64,000 bases of DNA from Bos javanicus. Taxonomy: Eukaryota > Chordata > Mammalia > Artiodactyla > Bovidae. This document shows, in pieces, positions 56,650 through 64,000 of this stretch. The notes beneath the pieces were generated by a model that saw nothing but the letters and a program-made list of their open reading frames with translations, ran no database searches and was not told the origin of the DNA. The first letter of the stretch is position 1; each line of letters starts with the position of its first letter. The stretch covers positions 5,518,001 to 5,582,000 of the forward strand of contig NC_083870.1 in assembly GCF_032452875.1 (NCBI RefSeq), written 5' to 3'. The translations under genes were made by a program, and so were the position numbers.

Positions 56650-56985
56650 CTCTGTTTTCTCACAGAATGTGTTTCATACTTCTATGAAAGCACTTATCAG
56701 ATTTGATCACACTTATCTGTTCAAATGTCAGCACCAGATTAGAAGCTCCACAGGGTCAGTGACTGTATCCTTCACATCTAAGTGCCTGATATATGTAGGT
56801 GTGCTTTAAATATTTGGCTGTTTATCAAACATGGTCTGAGCACTTACTATTGCTGGGCACAGAGCTAGCCAATGTGGATATAATGAAGAATAAGCTAGAG
56901 TCCCTTTTCTCAAGTTCCTCATAATCTGGTGGGGAAAACAGATATGTAATGGTAACATTTGCAATAGAACATTACACATTTTGTC
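56650..56985 (+). mobile_element. L2-like 3' end and adjoining ancient repeat
   Basis: GATTAGAAGCTCCACAGGGTCAGTGACTGTATCC and AAGTGCCTGATATATGTAGGTG fit an L2 3' end. TCTGAGCACTTACTATTGCTGGGCACAGAGC and CTCATAATCTGGTGGGG (about 56835-56930) fit an old mammalian repeat of uncertain family. Confidence 0.55.
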
Positions 56986-57170
56986 CTGGTTGTATCAGAT
57001 TTGACTGGGGGAAATAGTAAGGAGAATTCCATTCTACTGGGGAAGGGAAAAAACAAGAAAAATATCGAGTAAAACGATGGTAAGAGTACAAACCAGGAGC
57101 CACAGAGGCCAGTTAAGACATTATCTCAACAGCCTTTTGGAGAAATACCAGGGTATAATATGGACATTAT

Positions 57171-57442
57171 TGGAGAAGGCAATGGCACCCCACTCCAGTA
57201 CTCTTGCCTGGAAAATCCCATGGACGGAGGAGCCTGGCAGGCCGCAGTCCATGGGGTCTCGAGGAGTCGGACACGACTGAGCGCCTTCACTTTCACTTTT
57301 CACTTTCATGCATTGGAGAAGGAAATGGCAACCCACTCCAGTGTTCTTGCCTGGAGAACCCCAGGGACAGAGGAGCCTAGTGGGCTGCCATCTTTGGGGT
57401 CGCACAGAGTCGGACACGACTGAAGTGACTTAGCAGCAGCAA
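57171..57442 (+). mobile_element. Bov-A2 dimeric SINE with 9-bp duplication
   Basis: GGACATTAT is exact at 57162-57170 and 57443-57451. Little diverged dimer with several CpG preserved. Confidence 0.95.
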
Positions 57443-57799
57443 GGACATTATCAGTGTGGCAGAGAGGAGATAGCATTAAAAGATAAGAAGGTAATGATTT
57501 CAAAAAACTCAGTGAACACTAAGATGAAATGACTGGAAGAAAAGGAGATGACCCCTAGGCTTCTGGCACTAGTTACTAGGTCATTAAGTGCATGGTTTAT
57601 AAGGCAAAGAAAATAATGAAGAACATGATACCCTTCACCTAAGTGGTCATAATACCATGGTATTGTTTACTAATCCCAATAACAATTTCACTGCATTTGT
57701 GTCCTCAGATTATCCCAGTTTCCTTGACTTGCAGTAGACACAGCTTGCTTTACTGCCATGAAACCTGGAACACCACCATTTACTTGAGCCAAAGTAAGT

Positions 57800-57965
57800 G
57801 GAACATCATAGGCAGGGAATTTGGAAACCTGGATTGACTTTTGGCTCTGAAACTCTCTGAGTCCCTGCTTAGTCACTTTTAAACCAGAGAAAAACAGCTA
57901 CTCCCCTGCCTGCTTTATTAGTTGGTTTTGATGGTTGGATGAGATTTTGCATCTAAAGGCTACAC
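57800..57965 (+). mobile_element. MIR SINE, diverged
   Basis: GAAACCTGGATTGACTTTTGGCTCTGAAACTC, CCCTGCTTAGTCACTTTTAAACC, GGTTGGATGAGATTTTGCATC follow MIR order loosely. Confidence 0.5.
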
Positions 57966-58019
57966 ACACATAAGTAGCAAGATAGGACAGATCCACAAAC
58001 CTTTCCAACCCAGGAATTT

Positions 58020-58182
58020 GAAGCGGTTCTTGGTTTGATCCCTGGGTCAGGAACATCCCCTGGCAGAAGGCATGGCAACCCACTCCAGTATTCTTACCTG
58101 GAGAATCCCATGGACAGAGGAGCCTGGAGGGCTACAGTCCATAGAGTCACCAAGAGTCACACATGACTGAAGTGACAGTGTG

Positions 58183-58209
<27 letters not shown>
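58020..58209 (+). mobile_element. 5'-truncated Bov-tA SINE with (CA)n tail
   Basis: Starts within the head (GGTTTGATCCCTGGGTCAGG at about 58030), body to CACACATGACTGAAGTGACAG, then an uninterrupted (CA)n run at 58183-58209. A SINE tail grown into a microsatellite. Confidence 0.9.
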
Positions 58210-58214
<5 letters not shown>

Positions 58215-58628
58215 CTTTTTAACCAGATTTGCAGCCATTCGCAGACAGAGAGCTAATGAAAATGAAAATTACACACTGCCTTGAAGTCAGAAAGCCTCAC
58301 ACATGAGGATGAAACTTCTCTGAAGAGGATATTTGCCAAGTGGCTCTTGCTCAAAGGAGAATACTTTGTCAAATCTGCCCAGCATGGGCTCCAGACTGCT
58401 GAGCTTTCAGGAGGCCCATTTATCAGGAAAAAACAACAACAAAAACAACTTCAATCAGTTCTTCAGTCTAGTGACCCTAACTTGTGCAGGTGGTAGCTCT
58501 AAATCTTGGCCAGATTCCAGTTTGGATAATTCCATTAAGTTTCTCATCATTCTACCTTCAACTTCATCAGGAATACTCTCCTTTCCTTCCTGTCTTGGAA
58601 ATTGCCACTGGTAGGAGACTATGTGAGA

Positions 58629-59360
58629 AAGAGGAGAGTGAAAAAGTTCACTTACAACTCAACATTCAGAAAACTAAGATCATGGTATCTGGTCCCATCA
58701 CTTCATGGCAAACAGAGGGGGAAACAATGGAAACAGTGACAGACTTTAATTTGGGGAGCTCCAAAATCACTGCAGATAGTGACTGCAGCCATGAAATTAA
58801 AAGACCCTTGCTCCTCAGAAGAAAAGCTATGACCAACCTAGACAGCATATTAAAAAGCAGACATTACTTTTCTGACAAAGGTCTGTCTAGTCAAAGCTAT
58901 GATTTTTCCAGTAGTCATGTATGGATGTCAGAGTTGGACTATAAAGAAAGCTGCACACTGAAGAATTGATGCTTTTGAACTGTGGTGTTGAAGAAGACTC
59001 TTAAAAGTCCCTTAGATCACAGGGAGATCCAACCAGTCCATCCTAAAGGAAACCAGTCCATCCTAAAGGAAATCAGTCCTGAATATTCATTGGAAGGACT
59101 GATGCTGAAGCTGAAACTCCAATACTTGGGCCACCTGATGCAAAGAACTGACTCACTTGAAAAGACCCTGATACTGGGAAAGACTGAAGGCAGGAGGAGA
59201 AGGAGATGACAAAGGATGAGATGGTTGGATGGTATCACTGAATAGATGGACATGAGTTTGAGCAAGCTCTGGGAGTTGGTGACAGACAGGGAAGCCTGCT
59301 GTGCTGCAGTCTATGGGGTCTCAAAGAGTCAGACACGACTGAGCAACTGAACTGAACTGA
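58629..59360 (+). mobile_element. BovB LINE 3' end with 20-bp tandem duplication
   Basis: From GAGGAGAGTGAAAAAGTTCAC (post-YADD) to the (ACTGA)n end. AACCAGTCCATCCTAAAGGA occurs twice in tandem, 59031-59050 and 59051-59070. GAGACTATGT (58616-58625) and GAGAGTATGT (59363-59372) may be a diverged target duplication. Confidence 0.93.
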
Positions 59361-59668
59361 AGAGAGTATGTCTATATTTTGCATGCTCAGAGTATATTTT
59401 CTCTGCTCTATAATGAGGACATTATTCTTGTGAGACCAATTTCCAGGTAGTTTATTCTTAGAATCTAGCCCTGAGAGCTTTTCTCACCAGCCAGGTAAAT
59501 TAGAGAAGGATAGACTATAATAGCAATTTGGAAAGCCTTGGACACTGATTGATAGTAGCTAGGTAGATAGCATAGATAAGTGAAGTGGTCACTGAGGACT
59601 GAAATAGGTGAGAGACTGATGAGGACTGGATAGTATATTCCACATTTAAGCTCATCCACATTTTAAAA

Positions 59669-59801
59669 TATTTTTTAAATGTTTTTTTGGCTATGTGTGC
59701 AGCTTGTGAGAATCTTAGTTCCCCAACCAGAGACTGAACCCATGTTACAACAGTGAAAGAACTCAGTCCTAACCATTAGGCAATCAGGGAATTCCCTAAA
59801 T
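59669..59801 (-). mobile_element. CHR-type SINE with perfect 17-bp duplication
   Basis: TTTGGCTATGTGTGCAGC, AGTTCCCCAACCAGAGACTG, CCTAACCATTAGGCAATCAGGGAATTCC is a reverse CHR-type unit. TCATCCACATTTTAAAA is exact at 59652-59668 and 59802-59818. Confidence 0.88.
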
Positions 59802-59829
59802 TCATCCACATTTTAAAAAGTGAAACATT

Positions 59830-60247
59830 GTGTGCAAAGGTTCCCCTTTCTCCACATCCTTGTGATGGCTTTCTTTTTGATGTAGCCATTTTAACAAGTG
59901 TGAAATGATATCAAGTTTCTCTTTGCCTGGAGAATCCCATGGCATCATCATTTCCCTGATGATTAGTGCTGTTTATTCCCTTTTCATGTAACTGTTAGCC
60001 ATTTATGTCTCTTTTGGAAAAATATCTATTCAAGTCTTTTTAAATCAGATTTTGTTATTGCTTTTCAGTTGTATGAGTTCCTTATATATTTTGTATATTA
60101 ATCTAGATTAGCTAGTTACCTAGAATCTTATCATATAGATGTCATGCAAATATTTTTCCTTGTTACTTATTGCCTTTTCACTTTATTGATTTTTTCTTTT
60201 GCTGTGCTGGAGATTCCTCAAAAATTCAGAAATAGAACTACCATAAG

Positions 60248-60311
<64 letters not shown>

Positions 60312-60990
60312 CCCCCAATAAATGAAATCAGGATCTGGAAGAGATCACTGAACTCCCGTGTTCATTGCAGCATTACTCATAATAGCCAAGATATGGAAAC
60401 AACTACAAATCTGTTTATGAATAAATGGATAAAGAAAATGTGATACATACACACAATAAAATATTATTCAGTCATGAGAAGGAAATCTTGCTATTTATAA
60501 CAACATGGATGGACCTTAAGGGCATTATTCTAAGTGAAATAAGTCAGAGAAAGATAAATTCTGTATTATCTCACTTATACATGGAACCTAAGTAAGCTGA
60601 ATTTACAGAAACAAAGAGTAGAATGGTGGCTAACAGAGGCTAGAATGGATGGTGAAGGAGGGAAATATTGGTTAAATGGTACAAATTTCCAGATATAAGC
60701 AAAATAAATTTTGTTAATATATTGTACAGCATGAGGACTTTAGTGAATAATACTGGTTAGAAGTTACTAAGAGAGTAATTCTTAAATGTTCTTAAACCCC
60801 CCAAAAATAATTCTGTGAGGTGACACAGGTGTTAACTAACCTTATTGTGGTAATCATTTTACTATATATACATTTATGGAATCATTACTTTATATAACCT
60901 AAATATACAAAATGTATATATGTTAATTACAGCTCAAGGAAAGCTGGAAAAAAATTAAAACGCTGTGTAGCCTAAAAAAAAAAAAAAATC
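59830..60990 (+). mobile_element. Ancient 5'-inverted L1 (L1MA/L1MB-like)
   Basis: 59830 to about 60217 is old L1 ORF2 in reverse complement (Cys-rich GEKGT codons near 59840, back to the SKVKRQ region near 60190). From about 60218 the plus-strand ORF2 end follows (AAATTCAGAAATAGAACTACC), then GTTCATTGCAGCATTACTCATAATAGCCAAGATATGG and a 3' UTR ending GCTGGAAAAAAATT. About 70 bp of L1 is missing between arms. Same head-to-head layout as the two younger copies. Frames destroyed. Confidence 0.82.
60248..60309. repeat. (TA)n(CA)n compound microsatellite
   Basis: About 13 TA units followed by about 18 CA units, inside the sense arm of the ancient L1, replacing the TACCATATGATCC... segment. Confidence 0.96.
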
Positions 60991-61057
60991 ATTTGTGAGC
61001 ATAATTTGCTTTGTAGGTCACCAGTTTTCAATCCCTAATCTAGCTCTTAAAACTTAC

Positions 61058-61346
61058 TAAAGTAAAAGTCACTCAGTCATGTCCAACTCTTTGCGACTCA
61101 GAATACTGAATTCTCCAGGCCAGAATACTGGAGTGGGTAGTCTTTCCATTCTCCAGGAGATCTTCCCAACCCAGGTCTGCCGCATTGCAGGCAGATTCTT
61201 TACCAGCTGAGCCACAAAGGAAGCCCACGGATACTGGAGTGGTAGCCTATCCCTTCTCCAGCAGAACTTCCAGACACAGGAATCAAACCGGGGTCTCCTG
61301 CATTGCAGACGGATTCTTTACCAACTGAGCTATCAGGGAAGCCCTA
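61058..61346 (-). mobile_element. Bov-tA-family SINE, long form with two tRNA-like heads
   Basis: Tail and body (AAGTCACTCAGTCATGTCC, GCCAGAATACTGGAGTGGG), first head ending GAGCCACAAAGGAAGCCC at about 61227, then a second block (GATACTGGAGTGGTAGCC...GAATCAAACCGGGGTCTCC) ending GAGCTATCAGGGAAGCCC. Same arrangement as 121-428. Confidence 0.9.
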
Positions 61347-61989
61347 AATTTAGTAATGATTTAACTAAACCAGAAGTAACTAAATAGCCAATACATAGGT
61401 AGCTACAATTTATAAAGCCAGTTGAACACAAATCTGAATTATTACCTGGTCTTCTATCTCTCAGTCCAAGGCTTTTCTTCAATGCCAGGTGGCTTTCTGT
61501 TCCAACCTATAGAAATTTGAAATACTCTGTCAATATTTCTTTGCCTTCCTAACTTACTCTCCTATCATTTTGTAAAAGATATGTAATTATGTTTCAGTGG
61601 AGAGAGCATTGGAATTTTGAATCAAAAGCTGCTACCCCACAGTAGCAGATCAGTCTGGACCAGATTCCTAAATTGTGAGTTGATGCATTAGTAAGTCCTG
61701 GAGACTGCTCATTTAACTCATTCAGTTTAAAATGTTAATGGTATTCAAATTTTTTGAATTACTGTCCAAATACTTGTGCAGTGGGCCCGTTGTAGGATAG
61801 TGTTCATTTGAAGATCAGGATCACTATCTTCATGTATTAAATAATGACATTTTCTACTCTTGAGATCCTTCCCGCAAAAATGCATTCATTGCACAATAGG
61901 TATCCATTGGAAAAAATCAGATTGATATACATTTAATTAGCCCCCATTAGAATCATTTTCAAAAAACTAATAGCACAAATAATTGTTTC
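61347..61989. other. No recognised element
   Basis: AT-rich, nothing recognised. Confidence 0.4.
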
Positions 61990-62130
61990 AGGGGCATTGG
62001 GTTTAGACAGATATGGGATTAAAAATTTGCCCTATCATTTAAAAATCTTTGAGACATTGGATAATCACTGAGGCTTAGTTTCCCAACCTCTAAAGTGGAA
62101 GAATATTAACTACTCCATCAACATAAGATT
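61990..62130 (+). mobile_element. MIR SINE, cut by BovB
   Basis: GGGCATTGGGTTTAGACAGATATGGG, TTGAGACATTGGATAATCACTGAGGCTTAGTTTCCC, CTCTAAAGTGG; ends where the (TTCAG)n of BovB begins. Confidence 0.7.
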
Positions 62131-63155
62131 CAGTTCAGTTCAGTTCAGTTCAGTCGTTCAGTCATGTCTGATTCTTTGTGACCCCATGGACTGCAGGATG
62201 CCAGGTTTCCTGTCCATCATCAATTCCAGGAGCTTGCTCAAACCCATGGCCATTGAGTTGGTGGTGACATTCAATCATCTCATCGTCTGTCATCCCCTTC
62301 TCCTCCTGCCTTCAATCTTTCCTAACATCAGGGTCTTTTCCAATGAGTCAGTTCTTCACATCAGGTGGCCAAAGTATTGGAGTTTCAGCTTCAGCATCAG
62401 TCCTTCCAATAAAGATTCAGGACTGATTTCTTTTAGGATTGACTGGTTGGATCTCCTTGTGGTCCAAGGGACTCTCAAGAGTCTTGTCCAATACCACAGT
62501 TCAAAGAATCAGTTTCTCAGTGTTCAGCTTTTTTTACAGTCCAACTTTTCACATCCACACACGACTACTGGAAAAACCATAGCTTTGACTAGACAGATCT
62601 TTGTTGGCAAAGTAATATCTCTGCTTTTTAGCATGCTGTCTAGGTTTTCTTCCAAGGAGCAAGCATCATAGCTTTTCTTCCAAGGAGCAAGCATCTTTTA
62701 ATTTCATGACTGCAGTCACTGTCTGCAGTGATCTTGTAGCCCAAGAAAATAAAGTCTTTCACTGTTTCCTTTGTTTCCCCATCTATTTGCCATGAAGTAA
62801 TGGGACCGGATGCCATGATCTTTGTTTTTTGAATGTTGAATTTTAAGCCAGATTTTTCACTCTCCTTTTTCACCTTTATCAAGAAGCTCTTTAGTTTCTC
62901 TTTGCTTTCTGCCACAAGGGCCATGTCATATGCATATCTGAAGTTATTGATATTTATCCCAGCAATCTTGATTCCAGCTTGTGCTTCATCCAGTCTAGCA
63001 TTTTGCATGCTGTACTCCACATATAAGTTAAATAAACAAGGTGACAATATACAGCCTTGATGTACTTCTTTTCCAATTTGGAACGAATCTGTTGTTCCAT
63101 GTCCAGTTCTGACCTTCACTTCTTGACATGCATACAGATTAAATGAGGGTAAATT
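62131..63155 (-). mobile_element. BovB LINE, 5'-truncated
   Basis: (TTCAG)n at 62131-62153, then the reverse-complement tail and body back to RT near the YAGQEATVRT segment (63130). A 23-bp unit (TTTTCTTCCAAGGAGCAAGCATC) is repeated at 62645-62667 and 62673-62695 with period 28. Confidence 0.94.
62640..63155 (-). pseudogene. BovB RT fragment, YADD changed to YAYD
   Basis: Minus-strand open frame of 172 codons. RTGHGTTDSFQIGKEVHQGC, then LSPCLFNLYVEY, then NNFRYAYDMALVAES, KFNIQKTKIMASGP and DFIFLGYKIT. The catalytic box is YAYD, and RQGC is HQGC, so the RT would be dead even before truncation. The segment upstream of YAGQE is absent. Confidence 0.9.
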
Positions 63156-64000
63156 CAATGCATCTGGCAGGTAGGAAATGTGAGAGCAATAGCAATTTAT
63201 ATTATATATTCAAGTGTCTCCATTAACAGTTTTCCTTCCCTCCCTATCAAAGTTTTATGACCAAAATTCCAGTTACTCTGGAGGTTCTAACATCTTTATT
63301 CATAGAAAGATTTTATGAACATTTTTTCCTTGCTGAAAGATTCTGGACAAATGAAAAGCATGACATAATTTGAATGGAAGTAGCACCTGGCTGCTTAACA
63401 TGGGTCTGACTGTAATAAATGCATTTCTTCAGTTTTCCAGTAGGATTGTTCTCCAGGTGGTCCCTTAACTAAAACAAAATACTAGAGAAGAATAAAGAAT
63501 GTACAGTGCTTAGAAAATCATGTGCTTTTGATTTCCAAAGATATTTGTGTTTCAAATGAATGATAGGTGAGAAAAGCTCCTGCCATATTCTCCTACCTTT
63601 TCCACAAAGGGAAAGTTTTTAGTGACAGTTTTGTTCTCACAATCTAACATTTAGAGAAGGCTCCAAAGGATTTCTTCTTTGAGCATGTGGAGACTTGGTT
63701 CAAGTTGATGAGTTTGATTAGAGAATGTTAGGACTTGGCCAAGTGATGGTGTGTGGGTTGGGATAGGATCAAGTAAGGAAAGGGTATCGGGTAGAAAAAG
63801 GGTACAGAGGCTTTTCTTGTATTATCCCTTTGCCCCATCCCTGAAACCTTCTAAAACTCTTCATCTCATGATGGAGGTAGCATGTTTGGACTTTTAAAAC
63901 TTTTGGCACACTCATCTAGGGACCGATTGCCCTGTGTCTTTGAATTTCAAAGGAAGCTCCCTGCTCAAGATTTGCTGCCTGGTTGGTGTTTGAATCAAAA
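63156..64000. other. No recognised element
   Basis: Repeat-poor to the window end; no gene or named repeat recognised. Confidence 0.4.

Noticed and set aside
25519..57442. Regularly repeated units as a CRISPR-like array
   Set aside because: The repeats are dispersed SINEs with individual target duplications and no short regular spacers; eukaryotic DNA.
1..64000. A novel biological system in this window
   Set aside because: After reading both strands, the organised structure is accounted for by known retrotransposon families, one retrocopy, old repeats and simple repeats. The only unexplained functional candidate is the CpG-rich patch at 55.5-56.2 kb.

Overview
The window looks like intergenic or deep intronic DNA from a ruminant, most likely a bovid (cattle, sheep, goat or a close relative). 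This rests on repeat content read by eye. There are many BovB (RTE-clade) LINE copies, the tRNA-derived SINE Bov-tA, the BovB-tail dimer SINE Bov-A2, older CHR-type SINEs, and young bovine-type L1 (L1-BT-like) with its characteristic A-rich 3' end. Beneath these lie mammalian-wide fossils (MIR, L2, MLT1 LTRs, L1M-type LINEs). Nearly every long open reading frame belongs to a retrotransposon. I found no host protein-coding exon, rRNA or tRNA gene, CRISPR array, operon or bacterial signature.

Layout. 1-2.1 kb: a BovB 3' piece split by a SINE, then a young L1 3' tip. 2.1-10.3 kb: an ancient plus-strand L1M whose ORF2 is split by a nested pile of later insertions, including two BovB copies tail to tail. 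10.3-20.7 kb: mostly old or unrecognised sequence with MIR, L2, two MLT1 LTRs and a few SINEs. 20.8-28.7 kb: a BovB split by a young L1, a 5'-inverted L1, and an ancient minus-strand L1 split by a 3 kb young L1. 28.7-33.2 kb: the most repeat-poor stretch. 33.27-36.01 kb: a young 5'-inverted L1 with a perfect 14-bp target-site duplication and a long open reverse transcriptase (RT) frame. 36.1-46 kb: SINEs, a probable class I ERV LTR, the best-preserved BovB RT frame (38.7-40.1 kb), and two ancient minus-strand L1s. 46.7-53.5 kb: Bov-A2, MIR and BovB copies, then a near full-length minus-strand BovB (49.65-53.4 kb) carrying a processed pseudogene of UQCRH. 53.5-57.2 kb: low repeat density with the only CpG-rich, GC-rich patch (about 55.5-56.2 kb), a candidate promoter or first exon. 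57.2-64 kb: more SINE, BovB and old L1 copies.

How the parts relate. BovB and L1 encode an endonuclease (EN) and an RT and copy themselves by target-primed reverse transcription. Bov-tA and Bov-A2 carry BovB-like 3' tails and are thought to borrow the BovB machinery. L1 is the likely source of the UQCRH retrocopy. Intact target-site duplications let several insertions be ordered in time.

I did not find a previously undescribed biological system. The most distinctive items are the UQCRH retrocopy inside a BovB, which leaves an in-frame BovB-UQCRH open frame; three 5'-inverted L1s of different ages; the well-preserved BovB RT frame; the BovB inverted repeat; and the isolated CpG-rich patch. 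Boundaries were set by eye against remembered consensus sequences, so repeat edges are accurate to roughly 5-30 bases unless a duplication is quoted.
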